A DNA stretch of 44,550 nt from Candidatus Peregrinibacteria bacterium (GTDB lineage: Bacteria; Patescibacteriota; Gracilibacteria; UBA1369; UBA12473): the NCBI GenBank assembly GCA_018659585.1, contig JABJMC010000033.1, positions 1-44,550 of the forward strand, written 5' to 3'. Both the position numbers and the translations under genes were made by a program. Below, piece by piece: positions 22,465 to 30,583 of this stretch (within the stretch, counting starts at the first letter, position 1; each line of letters begins with the position of its first letter). The notes beneath the pieces are model-generated. The model ran no database searches and was not told the origin of the DNA. It saw only the letters and a program-made list of their open reading frames with translations.

Positions 22465-24194
22465 TTTTCTGGAGTTAGCCGCTGAACAACTGTAACTGTA
22501 CGCGGATTTGGGCTAATTAGATTTCCATTTGTGTCACGAATGTTGCGGAGCTGAATACTGAAATGCTCCTCGTCTTGATAATCCATACCGCGAGTATGAA
22601 GGCGAACATGACCATCCCAAACATCAATGTAATCAACGTAAATTTGATCTGTTATTTCGGTATTGGCGTAATCTAAATCTGTAATTTCGTAGTTGAGGGG
22701 ATCTGAGGCAGTGGCGATATCGAGGGTCTCGGCAAATCCAATATCGATTTGATTTAAAGCGGGAAGTTCATGATAAAAAATACGGGGACCGGATTCGTCT
22801 GGGAAAATTTCTAATTCCAAAGTTTTGTCGTAATTAAGAGTGTCTTTGAAAAAGGCAATGTTTTCGCGGACATCAAATTGGTTGCTTTGAAGCGTGGAAC
22901 CCGCTGGGGTTTTGACTGTGATTTCGTAATAATCGTTTTCTGTGCCTGGTTGTTTGATGAGTTCTAGGCGGTAAGTGTCTTCTTGAATTGTTTGGGGATT
23001 AAGTTCGATTTCGTAAGTAAAAGTGGCGGTTTCGCCGGGGTCGAATTTAACAATATCACCCCAGCCAACATAATTTTCCATGCTCTCTTCGGTGGAACCA
23101 ATTGAGGTGAGAGTGGCGCCTTTGGGGACAAAAACGCGAACATAGCCTTTGTATTCACCGCTTAAAGGAACGTTGTATTCACCGTTGTGGCGGAGCGTAA
23201 CTTCGGCGGTGGCGGTGGGTGTGTTGGTGGAAAGATCAATGTTGTAATGAACTTCGCGGGTTAAATAACGATCAGATTTCATGCCGCCAAAGTTCGAAAC
23301 ATTTACCGCTAGGAGATCAAAAGGGTTTTCAATATCAGGTTCGGGGAAGGCTCCATCCCAACCATAATGAGCTACTTTTTTGGAAAGAGTGGAATTTTCG
23401 AAAGAAAGCAGGATGTCTTTTTCATTGAGGTTGCGAGTGATTACGTCGCTTAAATTGCGCCACTGCCAAGGAGAAAAAATCATTTCTTTAAGTGTGGCAA
23501 AAGCAAACTGTTTAATAATGTCTTTGCGGGTGCTGAGAGCTTCTAAATTATGACGATCAATGTCCGAAACCGCGGTTTCGAGAGTTTCGAATAAATTTTC
23601 TTCCGTAAGTGTAAGGCCGTCAATTTTAACTGGTTCGTAAAGGCCGACCACGTCTTCAAGAACGGAAAAATTCACCGCAAAAAGGCCGTCGATTTCAACG
23701 TCATAATAAGTTTTGTAAAAGAAGTCGAGGATGTCTTCTTTGGCTTCGAGGAAATTGGGATTGTAGTTGGCATCGCGGAAACTGTGACCAGCGTAGGTGT
23801 CGGAGTTTTTTTCGAGCAATTCGTCCATGGGATAGGGCGGAGAAATATAGTCGTGATCATCGATTTCGCCGTAAACATCGTTGAAGGAAATGCCGGTGGG
23901 AAGGCCGTGATTGAATTCGAGCAGGGCGTAAGCGGTTATAAAGCCGCCGGTGGCGCGCAGCTCGGTGTCGTTTTGAAACAAGATAAGATAATTGCGCGCG
24001 GTTCCAGGCCAACCTGTTAATTGAAGAGTATTAGGGATGAAAGTGCGAAGCGCACCCAAAGCTGATACACTCCAAAAAATTGCGAGTAAAAGTGTCCCCG
24101 CTAAAACATGGATTAGGATTTTTCGCTTGGTCCAGTGATGGTGCCGAGAAAGGACTTTGTGAGCGTGTTTTAAAAGGCGACGAGAGCTGAACAT
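22461..24194 (-). CDS. DUF4012 family membrane-anchored surface protein
   Basis: 577 residues with a basic N-terminus and one membrane helix (about 27-51). A DUF4012 domain follows, recognised by YLILFQNDTELRATGGFI and the NDVYGEIDD region that opens the family. After about residue 330 come beta-rich, Ig-like segments. Members are common in Patescibacteria and Actinobacteria and occur in polysaccharide-related loci, but no activity is established. The bulk of the protein should lie outside the membrane. It is bounded upstream by the GC-rich cassette C on the same strand. Confidence 0.88.
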   Translation of the reverse strand: MFSSRRLLKHAHKVLSRHHHWTKRKILIHVLAGTLLLAIFWSVSALGALRTFIPNTLQLTGWPGTARNYLILFQNDTELRATGGFITAYALLEFNHGLPTGISFNDVYGEIDDHDYISPPYPMDELLEKNSDTYAGHSFRDANYNPNFLEAKEDILDFFYKTYYDVEIDGLFAVNFSVLEDVVGLYEPVKIDGLTLTEENLFETLETAVSDIDRHNLEALSTRKDIIKQFAFATLKEMIFSPWQWRNLSDVITRNLNEKDILLSFENSTLSKKVAHYGWDGAFPEPDIENPFDLLAVNVSNFGGMKSDRYLTREVHYNIDLSTNTPTATAEVTLRHNGEYNVPLSGEYKGYVRVFVPKGATLTSIGSTEESMENYVGWGDIVKFDPGETATFTYEIELNPQTIQEDTYRLELIKQPGTENDYYEITVKTPAGSTLQSNQFDVRENIAFFKDTLNYDKTLELEIFPDESGPRIFYHELPALNQIDIGFAETLDIATASDPLNYEITDLDYANTEITDQIYVDYIDVWDGHVRLHTRGMDYQDEEHFSIQLRNIRDTNGNLISPNPRTVTVVQRLTPEN

Positions 24195-24267
24195 GATTTA
24201 AGAATAGCGTTTTTTTTAAATGGGCGCGAGGGGGAGTTGAGGTAAGCATTTTTTGGCACATGCGTAA

Positions 24268-24296
24268 GCACCCCCGGGTCATAGACTCGGGGGCGC
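24268..24296 (-). terminator. 3' hairpin of cassette C
   Basis: On the - strand GCGCCCCCG pairs with CGGGGGTGC over 9 bp (one G-U), with TTACGC after it. The stem composition and the GCTT(A/T)-type tail match the 3' hairpins of cassettes A and B. Confidence 0.7.
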
Positions 24297-24326
24297 GGTG
24301 TCTGGTCGGTGAGGACTGGACGTTGC

Positions 24327-24899
24327 CTATTCGGGGTACTGGCCGTTGATTTCGCTACCCCAGAGTGTGGGGGAGGTCTCCGGGGCGGGGGTGAGACGGC
24401 TGACCAGCGAGGGGAACGGCAGAACCTCCGCCTCAGGCGGACAGGTCATAGCGAAGTAGTTGCCCAGGGTGGTGCGGGCCAGGTTCTGGCAGCGCTCCAG
24501 CGTGCTCTCCTTGCGGCTTTGGGCGGAGAGTACGCGGCTGGCGGCCATGCGCTCGGTGAGGACCTTCTCGATGAGGACTCGATCCCGCGGGGGGACGTCC
24601 TTCTGGTCCTTGACGAAGGCCACGGCCGCCTCGAGGCCGTATTCCTGCTTGTAGCCCTTGAGGGCCACCTGCATGGCCTCGTCGATGAAGGGGAAGTAGT
24701 GGCGATCCAGACCGTAGGTGTCGGCAGTCTCCTCGAATACAGTCAGAGCTGAGGACTCGTCCTCGAGGATGAGCTGAACATCTCTTTCTGCTTGCCTTGC
24801 TGCGTCTTCGGCGGAGCGATGGAAGCAGTAACAGACGATCAGGCCGACCAAGGCCAGGCCGACCCAGAAGATCCAGCGGTGAGGGGAGGGAGGAATCAT
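24327..24899 (-). CDS. Cassette C: GC-rich gene for an anchored protein, unknown
   Basis: 190 residues. One N-terminal membrane helix (about 9-26) is followed by a charged helical segment (SAEDAARQAERDVQLILEDE) and a helical body with two cysteines, ending in a proline-rich tail. The ATG has a Shine-Dalgarno AGGAG 10 nt upstream. Codons end in G or C, unlike the flanking DUF4012 and lysS genes. A frame on the opposite strand is a by-product of that composition. It shares gene layout, leader style and 3' hairpin with cassettes A and B, though the protein sequences are not visibly alike. Unknown function. Confidence 0.72.
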   Translation of the reverse strand: MIPPSPHRWIFWVGLALVGLIVCYCFHRSAEDAARQAERDVQLILEDESSALTVFEETADTYGLDRHYFPFIDEAMQVALKGYKQEYGLEAAVAFVKDQKDVPPRDRVLIEKVLTERMAASRVLSAQSRKESTLERCQNLARTTLGNYFAMTCPPEAEVLPFPSLVSRLTPAPETSPTLWGSEINGQYPE

Positions 24900-25090
24900 T
24901 CTTTCACGTCTCCTGTGGGAATGGGGCTTGGAGCCCTAAAAAATCGGACTACTGCCCTCTAAGAAAATAGACTAACGCCAATCTCTCAAAGAACAGCCCA
25001 ACTTCCCGATGAAGCTCGCTCGCAGATTTAGTGCGAAAAGATTCATTCGGGGCGGGAGAAACAGCTTAAAAATAAATCACTAAAAAGTCA
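24900..25090 (-). promoter_or_regulatory. Promoter and long structured leader of cassette C
   Basis: On the - strand TTGACT (25090-25085), then TAAGCT at 17 bp, a weak -10. The leader of about 170 nt contains a long hairpin in which CCCGAATGAA pairs with TTCATCGGG around a GC-rich loop, then runs to the Shine-Dalgarno AGGAGA (24914-24909). The conserved blocks of leaders A and B are not present, so any control would differ. Confidence 0.4.
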
Positions 25091-25117
25091 ACCCGTCGTT
25101 TTTTTATTTTCCTGGTT

Positions 25118-26752
25118 TTATAATTCTCCAAACCTCTTAATAACAAAATCTCGCTCTAGTGCCTCGAGAAACCAACCAGCTTGTGGGCCAGATTCTTTGC
25201 CGAGTAAGGCAATATAAATGGCGGAAAAAGCGTCGCGAGGTTCCAGTTTAGATTTGTTTTTGAGTTCATGAATTTGGCCGTGGAGCTCTTCACCGCCTAA
25301 GTCTGGATTGGCTTGAAGGAGGTCGGCAATGGATTTTAGGAAAACTTTTTGATCTGTTGTTAGAGTGCTGGCAAGTTCGGGGACTTGTTGTTGGATTTCG
25401 AATTTGGCGCGCTCGCCCGCAAAGTTATTGAGCCACATTTTGGCAAATTCGGCGCGCTCGCGGGCTTCGGTTTTATCGTCATTGGTTAGGGGAGCCTCTT
25501 TCATTTTCGCTACCTCTTCAAGTGGATCTAGGTGAGGGATCTGGACCATGAAGGCCATCTTGGAAAAACGTGGAAAGTATTTTTCTGTGATTTTTTCTGG
25601 GTCAAGTTGAGCGTAATGAAAAGCCCTTCCTAAATCTGGAGTTTCGGATTTTTTGTCAAAGTAAATACGAGCACATTCATCGTGGTTATCATAAAGACGA
25701 GGAATAGTATCCCCACTAATTTCAAAATCAATTGGTTTGTTAGGTTTGCTGCGCACCATTAAAAATCGGAGTAATTCCGGAGGCATGGTTTCGGAAACTT
25801 CTTTGGCCGTAGCACCCAGCCCTTTAGAAGCACTCATTTTAGCACCACCAAATAAGAAAAATTCATAAGGAATATTAAAAGGCACTGGTGCTTTTAGAAT
25901 TTCTTTACAGATGCCGGAACTAACATCGTGCGAACCACCAGCGGCGTTGTGATCTTTTCCAGACCCTTCAACGTCTACTCCAATTTCATTATCCGGACGA
26001 GGAAATCCAGCCCATTTAATAGCCCATTCTACTTTCCATGGAATTTTACCGCGACCACCAAAAGGAGCAACTTTACCCTCATGGCCGCAACCGGCTGCCC
26101 AAGTCACTTTGTCTTTTTCACAAACATAAGTAGCTAGTTCGCCGTCAAAATCAAAAACAGTGGTAGGTCCAACTTTCCCACATTTTTCACAAACTATTTG
26201 CAAAGGATTCCAGTTTTCACGTTTTACTGAACCACTAGCTTTGCGATAAATCTCACGAACGCGACCTGGATTTTCACAGGCTTTTTTAATCCATTCATCA
26301 TAATTTCCCGCGGCATATAAATCACTAGCCCAAATAAATTTAGTATGGTTTTGTTCGTTAAATCCAAGTTTTTCAATTACTTCAATGAATTCATTTCCAT
26401 AGTGCCGCGCAAAATTATTTTCGGGCGTGACTTCTCCTGTTGGACGACCATTTTCATCTGGTGCAGGGATATCTTTGAGCGGCATTCCCATGTACGGGGT
26501 ATAGGCTTCTTCATCTAAATAAACTGGCAACCCATCCATGGGATCGACGTCATTGATTTCGTAATAAAAAGTGGCTTTTCGTCCTTTTTGATTCAGTGCT
26601 TCGGCTAAAACTCCGTGAATAATCACTCCTCTTAAAGATCCAATGTGAACCTTCCCGGAAGCAGTTTTTTCGTCACGAAGAATTATTTCGCGATCCTTGT
26701 CCGGATTAGCCGCAATTATTTGATCCGCAATGTCATCAACCCAAAAAGCCAT
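25118..26752 (-). CDS. lysS: Lysyl-tRNA synthetase, class I
   Basis: 544 residues of the class I LysRS fold. The HIGH-type motif is HIGS (36-39) and the KMSKS-type motif is KMSASK (305-310). Between them lies a zinc-ribbon region (CEKCGKVGPTTVFDF, then CEKDKV and GCGHEG). It charges tRNA-Lys with lysine. Class I LysRS is usual in archaea and found in spirochaetes, alphaproteobacteria and some Patescibacteria; most bacteria use class II. By convention the class I gene is often called lysK or lysS. The gene is monocistronic or at the end of a run with dnaB (58 nt apart, same strand). Confidence 0.95.
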   Translation of the reverse strand: MAFWVDDIADQIIAANPDKDREIILRDEKTASGKVHIGSLRGVIIHGVLAEALNQKGRKATFYYEINDVDPMDGLPVYLDEEAYTPYMGMPLKDIPAPDENGRPTGEVTPENNFARHYGNEFIEVIEKLGFNEQNHTKFIWASDLYAAGNYDEWIKKACENPGRVREIYRKASGSVKRENWNPLQIVCEKCGKVGPTTVFDFDGELATYVCEKDKVTWAAGCGHEGKVAPFGGRGKIPWKVEWAIKWAGFPRPDNEIGVDVEGSGKDHNAAGGSHDVSSGICKEILKAPVPFNIPYEFFLFGGAKMSASKGLGATAKEVSETMPPELLRFLMVRSKPNKPIDFEISGDTIPRLYDNHDECARIYFDKKSETPDLGRAFHYAQLDPEKITEKYFPRFSKMAFMVQIPHLDPLEEVAKMKEAPLTNDDKTEARERAEFAKMWLNNFAGERAKFEIQQQVPELASTLTTDQKVFLKSIADLLQANPDLGGEELHGQIHELKNKSKLEPRDAFSAIYIALLGKESGPQAGWFLEALERDFVIKRFGEL

Positions 26753-26810
26753 AAAAATATCTGTTAAGTGTGTATAAGATACCAGATTTTAGGGATTTTT
26801 CGAAAAAAAC

Positions 26811-28196
26811 TTAAGCTCCCATTGGAACTTCTTGTGCTTCTTCCTCGAAAGAATGGCTTTTGTCGATATCGTAAAAGCGCATTTGTTCTTTTTTGAACAT
26901 TAATTCAACGCGTCCGACTGGTCCATTACGATGTTTGCGGATGAAAATATCTGTAAGCCCAGCCCGGTCTGTATCTTCTTCGTAATAATCTTCGCGGTAA
27001 ATCATAAGAACCACATCAGCGTCTTGCTCAATTGCTCCAGACTCACGAAGGTCAGAAAGTTGTGGGATTTTGGAAGGACGATTTTCTACGGCTCGAGACA
27101 ACTGAGAAAGGGCAACGATTGGAATTTTTAATTCACGTCCTAGGGTTTTTAGAGAACGGGAAATTTCGGAAATTTCTTGAACACGATTAGCAATATTTCC
27201 TCCGGCTCCGGTAATACTCATGAGCTGAATATAATCAACCATTAACATATCCAAACCATGTTCCATCTGAAGGCGACGGGCTTTGGCTCTAAGTTCGGCA
27301 ATAGACCCAGAAGTTGAATCATCAATAAAAATTTTGGCAGAGTTAAGTTCATCCATAACCGTTCCAATACGGGCAAAATCTTCTTCACTTAATTTTCCAG
27401 TACGTAATTTCCAGGAATCAACACTTAAAAGTGAACAGAAAAGTCGTTCTACAAGTTGTTCCTTGGACATTTCCAAAGAGATAATGCCAATAGATTTTTT
27501 GTTCTTAGCCATGTTTTGAGCAATATTTAGGGCAAAACTGGTTTTACCCATAGCTGGACGTCCGGCAATAATAACCAGATCAGAAGGCTGTAAACCTGAT
27601 AAAAGATTATCTAAACTACGGAAGCCAGTGGCAAGCCCTCGATATTTGTCTTTTCCTTCGGCGTCATGGAGGTCTGAAATTTTTTCGTAAGTTTGAGTAA
27701 GAATGTCCTTGATATGGACGAATTTATCTTGAATAAAGTTTTGGGAAACATTAAAAAGAGCTTTTTCTGCGCCTTCGATTAGTTCTTCTATTTCTTTGGA
27801 TTCTTCGTAACCCAACCCGGCAATTGTTTGGCCAGCTTTGAGTAATTTACGGAGAGTGGATTTTTGTTTAACAATAGTGGCGTATTGAAAAATATGGGTG
27901 GCCGTAATAACAATGTGGGTAAGCTCTGCTAGATAAGAACGGCCACCTACTTTTTCCAAACTATTATCCTCTTCTAAATGGTTAGCAAGAGTGATTAGGT
28001 CTATCGGGTTGCGCTTTTGGAAAAGCTCGAGAATGGCACGATAAATAATCTCATTTTGTTCATAATAAAAGTCGTCTGGCTTTAACAAGTCAGCCACTTT
28101 AATAATCGCGTCTTTATCAATTAAAAGAGCTCCGAGAGTTGATTTTTCGGCTTCCTGACTGTGAGGGGGCACCTTGGCAGTAATATCGTCGGACAT
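26811..28196 (-). CDS. dnaB: Replicative DNA helicase DnaB
   Basis: From the ATG at 28196 the protein is 461 residues, starting MSDDITAKVPPHSQEAEKS, which aligns with the usual DnaB N-terminus. A start 31 codons upstream would add an unlikely extension. It has the N-terminal collar domain (about 10-110), a linker helix, and the RecA-like domain with Walker A GRPAMGKTS (212-220), the MLMVDYIQLM Walker B segment and SQLSRAVENR. It unwinds DNA at the replication fork as a hexamer. It is divergent from the YraN gene. Confidence 0.96.
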   Translation of the reverse strand: MSDDITAKVPPHSQEAEKSTLGALLIDKDAIIKVADLLKPDDFYYEQNEIIYRAILELFQKRNPIDLITLANHLEEDNSLEKVGGRSYLAELTHIVITATHIFQYATIVKQKSTLRKLLKAGQTIAGLGYEESKEIEELIEGAEKALFNVSQNFIQDKFVHIKDILTQTYEKISDLHDAEGKDKYRGLATGFRSLDNLLSGLQPSDLVIIAGRPAMGKTSFALNIAQNMAKNKKSIGIISLEMSKEQLVERLFCSLLSVDSWKLRTGKLSEEDFARIGTVMDELNSAKIFIDDSTSGSIAELRAKARRLQMEHGLDMLMVDYIQLMSITGAGGNIANRVQEISEISRSLKTLGRELKIPIVALSQLSRAVENRPSKIPQLSDLRESGAIEQDADVVLMIYREDYYEEDTDRAGLTDIFIRKHRNGPVGRVELMFKKEQMRFYDIDKSHSFEEEAQEVPMGA

Positions 28197-28320
28197 GTTT
28201 AGAGTTGCGTGAATAAGCTGGGAAGCTAGTTTTGCACAAAGGAAAGCTGTTTTCAAGTGTTCATTTTTTATTAATTTTTTTGTAACCAAAAGTTCATGAC
28301 TGATGTGTTAAAAGAGAAGA

Positions 28321-28680
28321 GTGAAAACAGAACAACAAAAATTAGGGCAGCAAGGAGAGGATCTAGCAGCGCAATATTTACAGGCGCAGGGTTACAGATT
28401 AATTGGAGCAAATTATCGAATTCGGACCGGTGAAATTGATTTAATTACACGAGAAAAAGAAACCTTAGTTTTTGTAGAAGTTAAAAGTAGAAAGTCACAA
28501 AAATTTGGTAACCCTTTGGAATCTATTGATCAAATTAAGTTGCAAAAGCTTATAAAGGTGGCCCTAACTTATGTTCGTGAGTATAATTGGAGCGGTCCTT
28601 TTAGGATTGATGTGATTGGAATTGACTGGAATGCTCCTAATGGACCTAAGATTCAACATTTAAAAAATGCCCTCTCATGA
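28321..28680 (+). CDS. YraN family (UPF0102) putative endonuclease
   Basis: 119 residues, GTG start. The UPF0102 family is a nuclease fold of the Holliday-junction-resolvase type. Visible motifs are GEIDLI (Asp40) and VFVEVKSR (Glu53, Lys55), the metal-binding/catalytic triad region. Members are small and conserved, often near rnhB or the 16S processing genes; the biological role is unclear. The stop overlaps the next gene (ATGA, 28677-28680). Confidence 0.92.
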   Translation: MKTEQQKLGQQGEDLAAQYLQAQGYRLIGANYRIRTGEIDLITREKETLVFVEVKSRKSQKFGNPLESIDQIKLQKLIKVALTYVREYNWSGPFRIDVIGIDWNAPNGPKIQHLKNALS

Positions 28681-29750
28681 ATTTTCATAAAAAAGCGCTG
28701 TTGATTGGCGCGATTACAGTTTTGCTCTGTGTTGGAGTTGTTTTGTGGGTTTTTGTGATTGATAAAGGGACTTTAACGATTGCCGGAGACTCTGATTTTT
28801 CTATGGAAATTTCTGGAGGAAAATTAAAAGTACCAGAAAAAAAGAGCTGCATAAGTGATCCGTGTTTGGTGCGACTCCCAAGTGGATCTTACGAAATTTT
28901 GCTAACTAAATCCGGGTATTTTGATGAAACTCGTTCGGCAACTGTGAAAAGGCAGGGGGCAACTACTATTTCGATTGATTTTGAATATGTGCCAACCTTG
29001 GAATTTTCCGGAGAATATGATGAATTTACTGATTTGCTGGCAGCGCCAGATGTGAATGATAATTTTAGTTTTGCAATGGACACAACCTACAAAAAACAAC
29101 GATTAACTTATACAGATTCCGAGACTGGAGAAGAGACAGTGTGGGCTTATTTTGACAATGAATTAAGTGATCCCGCGGTTTATGTTTCTCCTTCTATGGA
29201 ATATGCGCTAGTACTAGATAAAGGAGCAGAAGAACAATCTCTTTATTTAATTGATGGAGTTGAATTTGCGCGTTCGTATTTAGGAAGCTTAAGTGAAATT
29301 CAAGAACTTGAATGGTCTTTGGATGATAAATGGGCCTTAATTCGGACTGAAAATGAAGAAGGAGTTTTGTGGTTGGTAAACACTGTGGAAGCGACTTTTG
29401 CGGAATTGCCACTAGAGTTTTCATTAGAAAAAATGGTTTGGGGAGTGGAGAACCAATTATTTTTTGCAACCAATGAAAATCTAGCAGACTTAGAAGAAAA
29501 AATTGAAGAAAGTGACAGTATGGATATTTTGGAATCACTTTTTACTGGTGGCTACAATGACATGTTGGATTTTTCAATTGGAGTTTTTGATGTAGAAGAA
29601 GGTGATGTTTCTTTGCTTTACGAAGTGCCGCTTGATTTAGAATTTGTTTATGAAGAAATTTCCTTATTTTATGATAAAGAAAGCGATCAGCTATTATTTA
29701 CAGATGGAGCAAGGGTTTACGAAGTAGTTCAAGAATTTAGGGAGAAGTAG
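28677..29750 (+). CDS. PEGA-like membrane-anchored protein with beta-propeller-like repeats
   Basis: 357 residues. A short basic N-terminus and one helix (about 6-28) are followed by a PEGA-type beta domain (about 30-105; GTLTIAGDSDF ... LPSGSYEILLTKSGYFDE). The rest (about 110-357) has repeated W/Y-rich beta segments such as LYLIDGVEFA, ALIRTENEEGVLWLVNT and QLFFATNE. These could be a propeller; similar PEGA-plus-propeller proteins are common in Patescibacteria. It is outside the membrane by topology. The tail-to-tail overlap with the next gene is 14 nt. Confidence 0.75.
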   Translation: MNFHKKALLIGAITVLLCVGVVLWVFVIDKGTLTIAGDSDFSMEISGGKLKVPEKKSCISDPCLVRLPSGSYEILLTKSGYFDETRSATVKRQGATTISIDFEYVPTLEFSGEYDEFTDLLAAPDVNDNFSFAMDTTYKKQRLTYTDSETGEETVWAYFDNELSDPAVYVSPSMEYALVLDKGAEEQSLYLIDGVEFARSYLGSLSEIQELEWSLDDKWALIRTENEEGVLWLVNTVEATFAELPLEFSLEKMVWGVENQLFFATNENLADLEEKIEESDSMDILESLFTGGYNDMLDFSIGVFDVEEGDVSLLYEVPLDLEFVYEEISLFYDKESDQLLFTDGARVYEVVQEFREK

Positions 29751-30468
29751 CTAATCGCCATTTTGCAATGCGGTGAATTACATTACCAATTGTGGACATT
29801 ACTACGCCGCTAGCATTAGGAGTTTCGTTATTTGGATTTCCATTATGATCATGGGCTTGATCAATAAAGCGCCCCATTATTTCGTATTGAAAACGTTGGA
29901 CTTGGCGTAGACCAAGAGATAATCCAGGCAAAAATCCAAAATTAAAATCATAAAGCCTAGTGTCGCAAAGCCAGACTTTTTTGTCTTCATCAAGCAACAT
30001 ATTATAAGCTTCGGCTTGAATATTAGAGGTGTAAATTAACTTGATAAGCTCCTTAATCGCCTTGCCTCCTAGAACATCTACTCCTAAATCACATTCCATA
30101 TAAATTCTATGGATTTTTTCCATCATGTCATCAATTTGAGCCAAGATTTCGGGATCCTCTAAATCCTCTGTGTTAAGAGGTCGGGCATTAGGAATATATT
30201 TTTGACGAAGAACGTATTTTTTTGGGCGTTCCTTCCCATCTGGATAAATAACTTCGGCTCCTTCTTCTAATACTTCGGTGGGGGCAATTGGAACTCCGTA
30301 AGCTTTCAGAATTCCAAGATCACGATCAGCTAATTCGGGAGTCATGTTTTGCCAAAAACTCCAAGCAGCCGCGAGCTTATAAAGATAATCAGGATCTTCG
30401 GCGTCACGAAAAACATGATGTTCTGCCCCCTTGGACAGCCTTTCTCCTAATTGAATTGTTTCGGGCAT
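29737..30468 (-). CDS. Hypothetical protein with a protein-kinase-like fold
   Basis: 243 residues. The start GERLSKGAEHHVFRD...YLYKL looks like a kinase P-loop followed by a lysine-bearing strand. Near the C-terminal half comes a long helix, then AEAYNMLLDEDKKVWLCDTRLYDF, which resembles a degenerate N/DFG region with a 'DT' in place of DFG. This suggests a RIO/aminoglycoside-kinase-like fold (inference). Clear catalytic HRD is not seen. No neighbour explains its role; it converges with the PEGA protein and is divergent from comM. Confidence 0.6.
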   Translation of the reverse strand: MPETIQLGERLSKGAEHHVFRDAEDPDYLYKLAAAWSFWQNMTPELADRDLGILKAYGVPIAPTEVLEEGAEVIYPDGKERPKKYVLRQKYIPNARPLNTEDLEDPEILAQIDDMMEKIHRIYMECDLGVDVLGGKAIKELIKLIYTSNIQAEAYNMLLDEDKKVWLCDTRLYDFNFGFLPGLSLGLRQVQRFQYEIMGRFIDQAHDHNGNPNNETPNASGVVMSTIGNVIHRIAKWRLATSP

Positions 30469-30533
30469 AATTTAGGTGTAGAGGAGAGGGATAATAACAT
30501 AAAATTAGGCTTTTAAGCACGTTTAATTTTTTA

Positions 30534-30562
30534 TTCATTTTTTGTTTAAGTTTTCGTAATGG
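30534..30562 (+). promoter_or_regulatory. Promoter candidate TTCATT-17-TAATGG of comM
   Basis: TTCATT (30534-30539), 17 bp, TAATGG (30557-30562). It matches the element at 20642-20670 over most of its length, including TTTTCGTAATG. Confidence 0.45.
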
Positions 30563-30583
30563 GTGTTGTGTCATAAAGGAACC

